A stretch of 64,000 nt of DNA from Odontocerum albicorne (GCA_949825065.1 OX463859.1:15953220-16017219); one strand, 5' to 3'. Shown: positions 40,780 through 51,450, numbered from the stretch's first letter. Made by a program: numbers and translations. Notes: generated by a model not told the origin, from the sequence alone.

Positions 40780-41200
40780 TATGTACTATAACACCATTAA
40801 TCTATTGGGGTAGACAAAGTGGACAAAGCACTTGATTTCATTATCTTGGTATGCATATTTTGTCTCTTCTACATCCATACTACTTCTTATACAACTTTTA
40901 CAGTTTCTCTTACTTTTTACGTTTTCTTCTTTCAAAACTTCAGTCAATTGATCTAGCCATATTTTTTTCGGTTCTCTTTTCCACACCTACTCCTGTCATT
41001 TGTTTTGTTACTACTTTTTCATTCATTTGTTGTAAATAATCACACCATCTTCAAGTGCTCTTCTTCATATTACTTAACACACCAGCTTTAATTTTACATT
41101 TATTCTTTATCACTTTATTTCGTATTTTGTCACACATTCTCAACCCATGTATTTTTCTCTGTGCAGTCATGTCTAATGCTATTAGGTCAATTTGAATTAT
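40780..41200 (-). mobile_element. RTE-2 C-terminal region
   Basis: Minus frame WKREPKKIWLDQLTEVLKEE, NVKSKRNCKSCIRSSMDVEE, the RTE-2 KTWLDQ-EVLKEGNVKS..MDVEEAK tail; further right the LKPDGLSK and MRAF blocks continue with stops. Confidence 0.75.
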
Positions 41201-41261
41201 TGCAAACTCTCAAATTGTATTTCACTAACTTTTTATGCAGTTTAAAAACCTTGTGAGTTTA

Positions 41262-41440
41262 TTTGTCCTGAGTGAGATACAGACAAAAGTTTAGTTTACT
41301 GGGGACACAATAAATGAAAGGCAACAAACCTAGATCCATTGAAACTGTGTGTCTAAATTAAATCACCTGTTATTTTTTCGCAAATGATGTATTTATTGAT
41401 TTCTTGTCATGTATAAATAAAATGAAACAAATAAACTGCC
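41262..41440 (+). repeat. Rep-C copy (probable retroelement 3' end)
   Basis: GAGTGAGATACAGACAAAAG, TTTACTGGGGACACAATAAA, TGAAAGGCAACAAACCTAGA, TCCATTGAAACTGTGTGTC and a TAAATAAAATGAAA tail. The same order at 62270-62450 ends in (AATAA)n, suggesting a non-LTR 3' end. Confidence 0.7.
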
Positions 41441-42074
41441 CTACGGTAATCTTTATCAGTCAACTTGTACTCAAAAAGTATGTTAATAAACTAATTTCAG
41501 CATTTTATTTTAATGTTTCTGTGTTAAACCTATTTTAAATGTATAATAATATAAATGTCATGTTGAAAGTTTTTTAAGTTCATTGATTATTTTCAATTTG
41601 CAGTAAAACACTGTATTTTCATAGTAACGGGAGATTTGGTTGCAAGTGTCGAAGCGTCTGCCTACGACATGAGGTTAAAACTTCAATCTTTAAAGGCATG
41701 ATAACTCAACAACAAAATTTGTTGGAAACAAATACTTGTAAACTTTTCCAGAGGAATCGTTTTGCGAAACTTCTTTTTCCTTGTTGTAGTATCGGAAAAA
41801 TGCGCGTGTTTTTGTTTCGAGTTGCTTTAGTTTTAGCAAAAAAGTTAATAGAAAAATTTATAACTTTTACAGCGGTTCGAACAGAAGCAAAGAAACAATC
41901 GGAATATTTTTGTTAAAGAAGAAACAATATTCATATTGCTGAAGTAAGTTTGCCAAGTTACTTCTTGAATTCCGAATAACACAAAAACGGTTTAAGAAGC
42001 TATAAAGTTATACATGTTATTCCAGGAGCACTTTTTGAAATAAGTACATGCTCTTCCATATACGATATACACCA
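41441..42074. other. No recognisable feature
   Basis: A 72-codon plus frame at 41698-41916 has no recognisable motif. Confidence 0.45.
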
Positions 42075-42500
42075 TCTAGCTATTGTTGGAGTAAGCAGAG
42101 ATGACAGAGCACCAGACTTTCCTATTTCAACACATCCTTAGCCTCATCCACATCTAACCACCATCTTATACAACTCTTATGATTTCTCTGATTTTCTACA
42201 TTACCTTCTTTCATAATATAATTCACTTGATTTAATCATACTACATATTTGTTTTGTTGATATTTCTTCTTTCATTAATTCTACATGTCCAAACCATCTC
42301 AGCGTGCTCTTCTTCGTCTTACTCAAACCATCAGGCTTAAGTTCATATTTATCCCTAATCCCTTCATTCCTTATTCTGTCAAACATTGTCACCCCACGTA
42401 TTATTCTAAATGCACGCATTTCACAGCATGAAATCGGTTCATTTAAGTAATTTTACATGCTGACTTTCCACTCCCATAAATTAAAGTACTTTTATAGACT
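42075..42500 (-). mobile_element. RTE-2 C-terminal region, best reading frame
   Basis: Minus frame MRAFRIIRGVTMFDRIRNEG, IRDKYELKPDGLSKTKKST, LRWFGHVELMKEEISTKQI. This ordered set (RIIRGVT.DRIRN, LKPDGLSK, LRWFGHVE.M.EE) identifies the family. The downstream KTWLDQ block is degenerate. Confidence 0.8.
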
Positions 42501-43029
42501 ATCTTAGCAGATTTTGTTAGTGTCCGGTTTAAATACGAGTAACTATGTTTTAAGGGCCTATTGCCTTTGCTTCCTATCACTATACGACTTTCGATATCCT
42601 AAACTTTTCTGTCTTATCGGTTAATCTTGATATTTTTGACGGACGATAAGGGTTATTCTAAATAATCAGCCTCCAAATTTCAAAGCTTTAAGTCTCTTCG
42701 AGACCCTGATAGTAGTATATTGACCAAGTAGTAGGTCTCTTGATATCAGGAAAGCGAAATATGAAAAAGGGTTTAAACATATTATTTGTTTTCAATAAAA
42801 CCGAACGTTTTGTGCGTCAAACCAGTCGAGCGTGAAACCATATTTGGCATCACTTTAACAAGATAAATTCATGGAAAAACAAGCGATGGACCTATTAGGT
42901 GAAATCACGCATGGAAAAGTTATTTTCCGAACAACTAGACACGTCAAACATTATTATGTGATACTTGGCGGTGTGTTGTTTGTCTATGAATATGAAAAAG
43001 CAATTTTCTTCAAGAATTCAATAATCTTA

Positions 43030-43280
43030 AATTAAGCTTGGTTTTATATATTCTTGTACGATACGGAAATGTGGACAGTAAAAACTTAAAAACATGCAAA
43101 AATTTATGACTGAGATTAAGTATTGATGTCGGATGTTGAGAATCCCGCGGGGCACATATTTAGAACAAATCAAATAAAAACTCTCCGAGTCATAGCAAGG
43201 ATATCAATTTGAAAGAGAGTATAACTCTCCCGTATCTAGATATTCGCAAAGAATAATATATTATCAGATAGGATAAAAAC
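43030..43280 (+). mobile_element. RTE-like fragment
   Basis: ATACGGAAATGTGGACAGTA (Y-G-E-WT block) and GATGTCGGATGTTGAGAATC; ATAGGATAAAAACAACGG resembles the DRI-N region. Parallel to 43420-43640. Confidence 0.45.
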
Positions 43281-43419
43281 AACGGACAACATTGGGGTGG
43301 AAACAATGTATAGTACAACAGTTCTCTAAATGGAAATGTATGAAATATCTGCTGGTAGTCGTCCATTAATTAAACCAAAAAAACCTTATCTGAATGTGCA
43401 TAATTGTACCAAAATATTG

Positions 43420-43640
43420 CCATGCAGGCCTTGAATATTTCCCATAAGCCCATACGGCACTGAAATATGGTCAATAAAACCCCAAGAACGTGCAACAATT
43501 AATTTTATGAAATGTGGTTTTAGCGTTAGATGCTGAGAATCACGTGAACTGCTAGAAGAATGAACATCTCCATACTCCAGGATATAAACGTGACGGTACG
43601 ACTGGAGTAGGATCGAAACTCACTGCTTACCATTTTACGT
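43420..43640 (+). mobile_element. RTE-like fragment, second copy of the previous segment
   Basis: CATACGGCACTGAAATATGG, AATAAAACCCCAAGAACGTG and TTAGATGCTGAGAATCACG mirror 43030-43280. Confidence 0.45.
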
Positions 43641-43684
43641 ATTAGTGACAGTACTAAACATGAAGAAAAGACAATACTAGTATA

Positions 43685-43806
43685 TTATTGCCTGACAACC
43701 TCTTTAACCAGATTGAGACCTTTTTTCTGGTATCATAGGGAATCGAACCAAAACTCCCGGGTGGAAGTCCAGCATCTAGCGCGACCTAATAGGCCACCGT
43801 GCTGGT
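43685..43806 (-). mobile_element. SINE-1 head and body
   Basis: AACCTCTTTAACCAGATTGAG, GGGAATCGAACCAAAACTCC, GGGTGGAAGTCCAGCATC and CCTAATAGGCCACCGTGC. Confidence 0.65.
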
Positions 43807-44179
43807 CAAAAGTAGCCTGGGTAATTATTATTGACGTCCCGAATTTAAATATATGTTGGTGCTAGGCGTAATTCTTGTTGAATATATGCAGTTAGCGCAG
43901 TCTTAATGAGAAAAATCTGTGTTTTTATAAAGCAATGTATGTCATAAGTTTATTAATTTTAATTACGAAATTTTCATTATTTTTTAGTTTAACATAAATT
44001 AAATAAGTTTTGAGCAAATTTTTAAAATTATTTTATAAAATAAATGAGAACAATTCATCGAAATAATTGGAATGGGGAAGAGTTCGATTTCAAAGCAGAA
44101 AAATATGTAGAACAGAAGAAGCATCACCACTATGACGAAAATGCGTCTAGTTAAGTATGTTGTCTTCGTAATATGTATG
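43807..44179. other. No recognisable feature
   Basis: AT-rich DNA. Confidence 0.5.
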
Positions 44180-44700
44180 TACGGTGCGGTGACATAGACT
44201 CTGAGCAATCAAGAGACGAAGAATAGGTGTATTTTAAGTGTAGTGCTAGAAAAGGTTGTTATGAAAACAATGAATGGCAAGGCAAATTTTTAACTACATT
44301 CTCGAAGAACTGCGAGTCACCGACAGATTGTCTATAATATACAAACGACGGGTCCTACGATTCTTTGGACACATTGTCTGTTACCAATGAAACAATTTAG
44401 AGAGGCTTGTGACCACTGAAAACGTGAGTAAAAAGCAGAAAAGGAAAAGCCCCAATACATTGTGAGTGACGTAACAGTGAGTGACGTAACAGTACTACCC
44501 TAAACTGTTGCTGTTCGAACTGCGGAGAGCATAAATGGATGGAAGCGAGTCGTCACGTGATATAAGGGGAGGCACATGGCTCAGTCATGAATTACACGGC
44601 AATATGATGATTGAAAGAAAAAAGCCTGTTCAGACAAAAAAGATAATAACAGGGCAACTTCGAAAGCCCCGTTCTGAGAACATACTATCTTCAACAGGGG
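44180..44700 (+). mobile_element. RTE-3 fragment
   Basis: ILEELRVTDRLSIIYKRRVL, RFFGHIVCYQ, a stop, NLERLVTTENVSKKQKRKS, then noncoding GTCGTCACGTGATATAAGG and GGCTCAGTCATGAATTACAC. Same order as the minus copy at 4851-5110. Contains a duplicated GTGAGTGACGTAACA at 44462-44490. Confidence 0.7.
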
Positions 44701-44764
44701 TTTTACTCAGGATTCGAATCCCCTTTTATTGACGAATTCAAAATATAACAAAAAATAGGTTGAG

Positions 44765-45000
44765 TATAAATATATGAAGGTGGTGAGTGCGGCTATTAGA
44801 TAAAAAAAACTTTCCCGCATCTTTTTGTGCTTAGAAAACCCCATTTGGCAAGAAATATTATCAAGTGAAGATGACCTACAAACAAACCATTATAGATTTT
44901 TAGATTTGTGATAAAAACGCATTCGGTTTTAGGTGTATTGTAATGTAAGTGTTTAGTGTTCATATATAATCATACATTTTAATAATACTTCCCCCAAAAG
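44765..45000 (+). repeat. Rep-A copy
   Basis: GAAGGTGGTGAGTGCGGCTA, AACTTTCCCGCATCTTTTTG, GATGACCTACAAACAAACC and TTCGGTTTTAGGTGTATTG. Confidence 0.7.
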
Positions 45001-45049
45001 GATGTCTTCAAGTGCTTGCTAAAGCTGCACACGCCACTCATATCTCTAC

Positions 45050-45190
45050 TGCCCCGTATCAGAATATTTTGTTATATGAAAACCAGACTGAAGTCCATTT
45101 GTAATAAAATTAGGCACCAACGGGAATCAAATCTGCAACCTCCAAGCTAGAATACAGGCTCTCAAAGTAGGTCATAGAGGCAATGGATTG
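45050..45190 (-). mobile_element. SINE-1 head and body
   Basis: ATGAAAACCAGACTGAAGTCC, GGCACCAACGGGAATCAAATC, TGCAACCTCCAAGC and AAGTAGGTCATAGAGGCAA. Confidence 0.75.
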
Positions 45191-46019
45191 TATTTTTTTA
45201 CGTTGTAAAAGATCCATCTTATTGAAATATTTCTTGAGAGAACGAAGTTTGTTAAAAAGTTAAGATCATCAATTTATTAAATATTACGCAATGAAATCAG
45301 ACAACTTGAACTTTGACATTCAATATAAAACAGTGGAACGCAAATCAAACAAATTGTTAAAAAAAATATTTCTTCATACTTGGCATACACTCGAAACTTC
45401 TTGAAAAACTCTTTTTTCCTGCCTTTTGCAAACAAACCAAAAATATTTATTCTAGTCTCTGTTTGTTCTATCCCCGGCGATAATACTTGAGTCAACAACG
45501 ATGAAATTCCTGAAAATGTTGAAAAACGAATAACCAAAAAGTGGATTCAGGTAGAGCACTCTTTGAGTGGTATCAAGCAAAAAGGTTGATTAAATATTTA
45601 AATTGTTAATTATGTTATTGATGTTTACTCTGTACCTTTCTCTGCGGTGGACGATAATGTCTGTCTGATGATACTTGACGTCGGGGTAGTTTCACAAATA
45701 TTGCCCTAGACCTTTTGTTGAATGGTACTTTTTGCGCTGAGTGGACGTGGTACGAATTCGAAATGAAAATATCGTTATTTTAATTAAGTTTTATCGAATA
45801 ATTTAATTAAGGACTTTAGTGTTGTAGATATAAAAACATTTCGCATTTTGTTTATTTGTATATTTATTATACGGTCTTATTACACCATTAATTAAGGAAT
45901 ATGAGAACATATGTAAAAAGGCAACAAATATTAATTAAATTCTCCGTTTATCTGCTATGGTGACGATTTATGTTGATAATTCTTTAATTAATTATCGCCC
46001 TCTACATACATACATAACA
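45191..46019. other. No recognisable feature
   Basis: An 86-codon minus frame at 45277-45537 has no motif I recognise. Confidence 0.45.
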
Positions 46020-46340
46020 TGACACCGCTTCCTTGCTGTGGTAAGCAGATAGGAGAGGGTGCCAGATTTTCCTATCTTAACACACATAGTTCGTTTCTTC
46101 AACATTCATTCACTTTCTCATAGCACTCCTTCGATTTATCTTTCTTCTTATTTTTCCTTATTTTAAAATATCATTCACTTGATCCAATCATATATTTCTT
46201 GGTTTATTTGTTCCACGTGCACTTGATCCAATCATATTTTCATCCATATTTGCACTTTTTCTTTGTTCATCTTTCTTCATTTATTCGTTCCACGTGCCCA
46301 TACCATCATCATTCTCTCATAGTTTCCAAAACGGTTATTT
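46020..46340 (-). mobile_element. RTE-2 3' end
   Basis: TGGTAAGCAGATAGGAGAGG, GTGCCAGATTTTCCTATCTT, TTCAACATTCATTCACTTTC and ATCATTCACTTGATCCAATC; the ACTTGATCCAATCATAT segment is duplicated 60 bp further on. Confidence 0.7.
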
Positions 46341-46379
46341 TATATGGATTCCTAGTCATTGTCAATTTCTGTTGCTTAC

Positions 46380-46515
46380 TTCATAGGACGCCTGTCTTAC
46401 AAAGTGGGGAATTCCCGTTGGATCTATTTTCATATTTTTGTTAAAAGGGCTTTCTACTTTTCTGGTTGGTTGAAAGAGATTATCACGTGTCTTTAAATTC
46501 GCCTGATTGTGCTGC
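46380..46515 (+). mobile_element. SINE-1, 3' part with partial head
   Basis: GGACGCCTGTCTTACAAAG, GAATTCCCGTTGG, TTTTCTGGTTGGTTGAAAGAG, ATTATCACGTG and CGCCTGATTGTGCTGC. The body is shortened. Confidence 0.7.
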
Positions 46516-46599
46516 ATTCAACTAAACAGTTATATTATAAAATACTCGTATTATAATTGATATTCCTGAAACTGAAAAAGTGAATTGGTTAGCTAAATT

Positions 46600-46890
46600 T
46601 TCTGCAAAATGTGGAATTTTTTTTACAATATATTTACAAGTATCATACTCGCATCTTTTAAAATCTCTTATGGTGGTTGGTAATGCATTTTATAACTTAG
46701 GTCCACAAAACGGATCTCTCCGAAAACGGTAGGCATGTGTGATTTCAGTTTTTGTTTTCAAACTAAAGTTTCTTCCTATTGTGTCGTAAATGCTTGTTTT
46801 AACGATGCAATCTCATCTGAATGCATACAAAAGAAGATTTTTGTCTAGCTGTTGACATAACTTCCATATGTCGGGAGATCAAAACAATAT
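46600..46890 (-). mobile_element. LINE-H fragment: C-terminus of a non-LTR polyprotein
   Basis: Minus-strand frame VKTSIYDTIGRNFSLKTKTE, ITHAYRFRRDPFCGPKL, stop, NALPTTIRDFKRCEYDT, CKYIVKKIPHFAEN. GPKLWN-LP..IR..F is the general C-terminal pattern of Jockey/CR1-like proteins (the W codon is now a stop). Only copy in the window. Confidence 0.55.
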
Positions 46891-47954
46891 TCTTACTTCG
46901 ATAATCTATTGAAAATTTCAATTATCTAAATTAACAATTTATAATTGCACGGTGACTTTGATGTGATGTCACAAATACTCATAGTGTGGGTGCATTGCCT
47001 ATAAAAAAATCTACCTCATCTTTATTAAACGAATAAAAATTTTAACTAAATTTAACAAAGAATGTGATAGCGTGTAATTTGTGTTCGTCGTACAAATGTA
47101 GACAGAATGTAGTTGTTCACTTTGGTTCCGGCTTCCAACTTCACGAAAAAAAAGAGGAAAACTGTGTATCTTTTGCAGCAAAACTTCCAAAGAGTTTGCA
47201 GTGTCCTCATTTCATTTCTGCATGTTACTTTGTTACACATTAAAACTTCAGCTGCATTTCAGCTGGATGCATTTTTACCGCCTCAAAATGGGGGTTAATG
47301 TTTTAAACCCGACGATTGTGTTTTTAGGAGCGAAATGTTTCAAAAATAATCAAATTCAATTTGAAACATTTTTCAGGTAATTGTTCGTATTAAACAAACG
47401 TGTTAGTTAAGTTTATATATATTTTATTTAAGATTAATGTTATATACAGAATTTAACGTCAAACGTTTGAGAAATAATTGTTAAGTTTTGTATTTTTTTA
47501 TCTCAATTTATAGAATGAATTAAATTTGAAACGTTTAAAAAATAATGGTTTTTATTTAATGAAATTGTTGACATAAATACATCACTTGATGTCTGTAAAT
47601 ATGTTGAATTTTCGATGTGTTTTTTTTTGTATTGGAGTGCATTGATTGCAAGCATATTTTTATTATTTTCTTATATTATATTTTTCTTTCTTTTTGTATA
47701 TTGATCAGACTTGAGTTTTTATTCTTTGGTATACATGAATACTTCATTTCGACATTTATTGTATTACGATTTTTGTAAATGTTTTTAATTTTTGTGACAA
47801 GTATTCATGCGCACTCAAAATTCTAATTTGAAAATTACTTTTGTTACCTTTTTTAATGGTTGATAAATGAAAGACCATATTGTTATAATATAAAAATTTT
47901 ATGAAATAAAAATGTGTACACTGTAATAACATAATTTTTTTTTTAAATAACATA
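46891..47954. other. No recognisable feature
   Basis: AT-rich DNA with long T runs; small frames only. Confidence 0.5.
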
Positions 47955-48040
47955 ACGTCATCTCCCTATAGCGGTAGGAAGAAAAGAGTCTGCTTTTTAA
48001 TCAGTGCTATATAAATTTTCATTATACTAATATAGTTATT
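47955..48040 (+). mobile_element. SINE-2 fragment
   Basis: CTCCCTATAGCGGTAGGAAG, AAAAGAGTCTGCTTTTTAATC and AGTGCTATATAAATTTTCATT. Confidence 0.45.
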
Positions 48041-48186
48041 TATTTAAAATTCATTGTAAAAACAATCTGGCGGATATATTGGCAGGTTGTAATCTCTTCC
48101 AACGATCCAGACAAAGTAAATAAAGGAATTGTTATTTGTTAAGTCAAACACTGTTCATTCCACTTTGTATAACAGTATAATCCTAC

Positions 48187-48216
48187 GAGTTTCAAGGTTT
48201 TTACCTGATCAGTAGG
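48187..48216 (-). ncRNA. Hammerhead-like core, mutated
   Basis: Minus strand: CTACTGATCAGGTAAAAACC then TTGAAACTCGTAGG. Stem II (GGT/ACC) and GAAAC are present, but the core has CUGAUCA instead of CUGAUGA, which should abolish cleavage. Confidence 0.3.
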
Positions 48217-48244
48217 GGGGCGCAAACAAGTCTTGTTGATGCTT

Positions 48245-48281
48245 CCCTGATGATTAGGTGAAAACGTTGAAACCGGTAAAC
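48245..48281 (+). ncRNA. Hammerhead ribozyme-like motif (type I layout)
   Basis: CTGATGA at 48247-48253, stem-loop TTAGGTGAAAACGTT, then GAAACCGGTA at 48269-48278. All conserved core bases (CUGAUGA, GAAA, A-U closing pair, A at the cleavage position) are present. Stem III would be the palindrome ACCGGU with no loop, so it may need two RNA molecules; stem I is weak here because GGG is AAA-like. Short-stem type I hammerheads are known in Penelope-like retroelement terminal repeats. Activity is not shown. Confidence 0.4.
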
Positions 48282-48650
48282 CTATATTGTTTTGTAAAGT
48301 GGTATAAACATTGTGTGACTGAATCAATTACAATGTCTTTAAACCTTTACAGTATTTTGTCTTAACTATAAATTATCTATAAATAAAGGAACTTACGTGG
48401 TCGCTTAAAATATACAAATGATTTTTACCCTTTATAAAATGTATGAACAATATACAAAGTTAAAGTGAGATATCATTTATCAAAGGAAAATGAAGGGATG
48501 GCGTAGAGTTAAGAAAAATTTAAGAGTTTTACGTGTATGCCAAAGCCGGAACAACTGACCAAACGTAGCATTTGACTTACCGTTGTCGAAGTTTCAAGTT
48601 TAGATTATCATATTTGATCTTGTCAGTATTACACATTAGCCTCACCAATA

Positions 48651-49165
48651 AATAAATAATTTACTAAATAAAAACACACGATATCATGTCAGCCTCTTTT
48701 TTAAATATACTACAGCTGTGTGGAAACGTTTACTTTTTTCATTTTTCCCAGCAGATAAAATACACAACCCCTAGAACTGAATGTAAAGCTCGAGCCTGGG
48801 GGGTACAAATAAATATATTGAAAACTCACGGATGAACAACTTTCCATGGAATTAAAAATAAAATGAGAGCGCTCGAGAACTTTGCACGAGGTCGGACGAC
48901 GATTGGACTGATTATCGGCATTTTATTGTGTTCATTTTTAACTACTCACAGGTATTTTAAACACTCGAATATGTTTTCAAAAAATTAAAGTTCTACTATT
49001 ATCATCATCATAGTTATTACGCCAATGGGGCAGTCAGAGAGAATATATATTTTTTTCATTATATCCAACCACACATATTTCGCTTATGTCGATTATATGC
49101 ACCTCGTTGTGGATGTTATTCATTCTATACACCTCGTCATAGATCAAATATTATAAATACTTTTG
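48651..49165. other. No recognisable feature
   Basis: AT-rich DNA. Confidence 0.5.
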
Positions 49166-49250
49166 AAAAATCCTTTATTTGGGAATCGAACTTGAAACCA
49201 TCGAGTCAGAGTCAAGCAGTGTTTCAACTAGGCCAGCGATACCCACTTTT
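49166..49250 (-). mobile_element. tRNA-like SINE head, type uncertain
   Basis: TTTGGGAATCGAACTTGAAAC (B box) and TTTCAACTAGGCCAGCGATA (A box) in antisense. The spacing is too irregular for a tRNA gene. Confidence 0.55.
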
Positions 49251-49359
49251 TTTTCAATGTTGGACCCATTAACATCTGCTTCAATTGCTCTATGCAAATT
49301 CTTAATTGAATACGTATTTCATAAATTTAGTTAATACTATTTCTCTGTTTTTTTTTATG

Positions 49360-49515
49360 AATAGATATGACCGAAGTCAAAGGTATCCTTATATCCCCGA
49401 ATACTGGGTGAAAAAAATGCCTGTGCTATTCGAGGAAAGTAACACGGCGCGGGGATCGAACTGACGACCTTCCGCACGGAAGTCCAATGCGTTACCGCGC
49501 GGCCTTGCACCAATG
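49360..49515 (-). mobile_element. SINE-3 copy 1
   Basis: The minus strand starts GCGCGGTAACGCATTGGAC (A-box region), then TCCGTGCGGAAGGTCGTC, B box AGTTCGATCCCCGCGCC, body ACAGGCATTTTTTTCACCC, CAGTATTCGGGGATATAAGG, CTTTGACTTCGGTCATATC and an A-rich end. Same module order as 61420-61580. Confidence 0.8.
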
Positions 49516-49589
49516 AACATAGATGTTTTTTTGTAAAAGCTAATAAATACGAGTATTAGGAACATATCCAAATATATAGTATTGTGTTA

Positions 49590-49790
49590 AACTTAAGTTG
49601 TACACAGTACGACCGATCGATTTATTGCTTTTTTGCAATCTCTTACAACTAACCATACAGATGGTAATAAGGTCTTAAGTAAAAACCAGACGGAATCTTT
49701 TTTTTTTTTTTTTTAAATTGACGAAAATCGAACACGTATCCCTAGTTTGGACACTGGCGTGTTACTTACTCATACTAGGCCTCGAATGTT
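49590..49790 (-). mobile_element. SINE-1, full length, diverged
   Basis: CACAGTACGACCGATCGATTT, GGTCTTAAGTAAAAACCAGAC, a 17-T run, GAAAATCGAACACGTATCCC and CTTACTCATACTAGGCCTCG. Confidence 0.75.
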
Positions 49791-50454
49791 GTATTGATAT
49801 ATGTTTGTATTTATTGTTGAGTCTAAACCTATCTAGTGTTCTACGAATAAGAAAAGAATTGTAAGATGCTCAGTTTACGAATGAAAATTTCGTTCCATAT
49901 TTGGTAAAAGGGAAACTTCCTTTTTTTATTTTTTTTATTGCTTCAAAATGAAAAACTTTTGCCTAATCTCAGTCATAACTTTGAAGAATTTTATTTTAAC
50001 CAGGCAGCGGAAAACGCACGACAAAAGAAATTCTTCTAAAGGGCGGTGGTGGGTAGGTTGAAAAAAATTCGAAACATCTGGGGGATGAAAAACAAAAGGA
50101 ATATAAATAATGTTCTCGCAGGCAGAGAGCTGGAAAATTCAAGGATAAATGGTGCATAAAGGGTACACAGTAGAGTTTGGAGTGGCCAAATATAAGAAAA
50201 TAGGACTGACAGAGGAAAAGGATGTGGGTAAGTAGATCTCTAGTGAGATTGGCTTTTCTTTTGGGTCACATCCAACTGCATTATTTTCTCCTTTTATTTT
50301 CCTATAAGTCCCTTTAATAAAAGGGTTCCAGTCGTGTGGGCTTTTTGTTTTTGGATAAGTTTATTTTAGGGCGAGATGTATATTTAAACAATTATGTTAG
50401 TTTCTTGTCAGAAACAAACAATGAACATTTTGTGCCCTGTAATTGTTGTATTGT
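49791..50454. other. No recognisable feature
   Basis: AT-rich DNA. Confidence 0.5.
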
Positions 50455-50720
50455 ATTTTATTTTTTTATTCAGTACAACTTGGAGAGCTTATAATCATAT
50501 GCCAATTTCTTTCAACCAACAAGAATTCCAGTCTGGTTAACAATTAGGGCCTATAAAAATATCTTTCTGGTTGGTTGGAAGAGATTGCCACATGGCAATA
50601 AACTCGCCAGGTTTAAAACAAATCAGGCGTAATACCTTTATTTAAATCTGGGTTGTAGCGACAATTTAATTCGAAACTTTCAGGCTGGAAGATGGACGTC
50701 TTATCAACTAGGCATCGGAC
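50455..50720. mobile_element. Composite of SINE-1 copies in opposite orientation
   Basis: In order: antisense tail (CAGTACAACTTGGAGAGC, TTCTTTCAACCAACAAG) at about 50470-50524; sense body and tail (TTCCAGTCTGGTTAACAATT, CTGGTTGGTTGGAAGAGATT, CATGGCAATAAACTCGCCAG) at about 50524-50612; antisense head (GTTGTAGCGACAATTTAATTC, CTTATCAACTAGGCATCGG) at about 50637-50715. This fits a 5'-truncated plus-strand SINE-1 inserted within a minus-strand one. Confidence 0.75.
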
Positions 50721-51069
50721 GTTATCATTATTTAATGTTTTTGTGTTTTTTTTTTCTTTATTTACACAAAAATAATTTACAGAAGTAAATTTTTTTCTTT
50801 TTGAGTATCAATTAATTTTTGAAATTTTTTTATAAGAGCGCTTTTCCTAATTATTTTGTCACACTGACCGAAGACGTTGGCTGGTGAATTTGGTTTTGAA
50901 ATTTTCTATAGATTAGAAAGGCAAGGCCTCTTAGAATATGGTTAAGTGTTGTTTTAGTAAGCCCCATTGAATTCTTTATTGTTTTTATTAATAAGTGAAC
51001 ATGAAAATTAGTGATAGCATTTGTGGCACCAATGCTACCGCTAATCGGCAGTAATCTAGCAAATAGCAG

Positions 51070-51150
51070 ATTTGTTAAATTTTTTTCAATGGATCATTTT
51101 ATATATCGCCGTTTAGAGAGCAAACGCTTCTCAAGGGCGGTCAAACTACG
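51070..51150 (-). mobile_element. SINE-2 fragment
   Basis: TATATCGCCGTTTAGAGAGC, AAACGCTTCTCAAGGGCGG; GAGAGC/GCTTCTC arms. Confidence 0.55.
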
Positions 51151-51261
51151 GACTAAAATTTGTATTAAACAAATTTCCTAATATTACATTTATCACGTTT
51201 GGCAGCTATAACGGCGCCTGAGCGAAGTAAATTTAACATTTTCTATATATACCATACACTC

Positions 51262-51450
51262 TTGCGGAATTATTAATACATGGTGATCTCCTGTAATCTA
51301 TCAGAAAGATGTTTTTGAGGCTTTAAGTAAAAAACAGATTAAAATCTTTTTTTATTTTAAATGTTGAGTTCCAGCGGGATTCGAACCCGCAACTACGGTT
51401 TAGAATACGGGTGTCTTACCAACTTTGCCACTAGGCCTCTGAGGTAATTA
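51262..51450 (-). mobile_element. SINE-1 with an intact B box
   Basis: GGTGATCTCCTGTAATCTATC, GGCTTTAAGTAAAAAACAG, GAGTTCCAGCGGGATTCGAAC, CCGCAACTACGG and TTACCAACTTTGCCACTAGG. GGATTCGAACCCGC matches a tRNA T-arm fully. Confidence 0.8.

Larger units (their letters stand above)
48129..48380 (+). mobile_element. Inverted-repeat element with hammerhead-like cores, copy 2
   Basis: An 11-bp duplication AAATAAAGGAA at 48118-48128 and 48381-48391 brackets 252 bp. Relative to copy 1 it is reversed: the CTTAACTATAA end is on the right. Outer arms TCAAACACTGTTCATTCCAC and GTGGTATAAACATTGTGTGA, and inner arms with CAAGGTTTTTACCTGATCAG versus CTGATGATTAGGTG..AACG, are inverted. Arms are more diverged than in copy 1, but the centre is fuller (it keeps the CTGATGA block). 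Confidence 0.75.
48055..48650 (-). mobile_element. LINE-A copy 5, split by the hammerhead-like element
   Basis: Tail at 48060-48128 (ACAATCTGGCGGATATATTG, AATCTCTTCCAACGATCCAG) resumes at 48381 with GGAACTTACGTGGTCGC, ATACAAATGATTTTTACCC and GTGAGATATCATTTATCAAAG. Both parts match copy 2 when the insertion is removed. Confidence 0.8.

Noticed and set aside
51380..51440. True tRNA gene
   Set aside because: The T-arm-like GGATTCGAACCCGC is good, but the rest cannot form a cloverleaf, and the segment is the head of a SINE-1 with body and tail attached.
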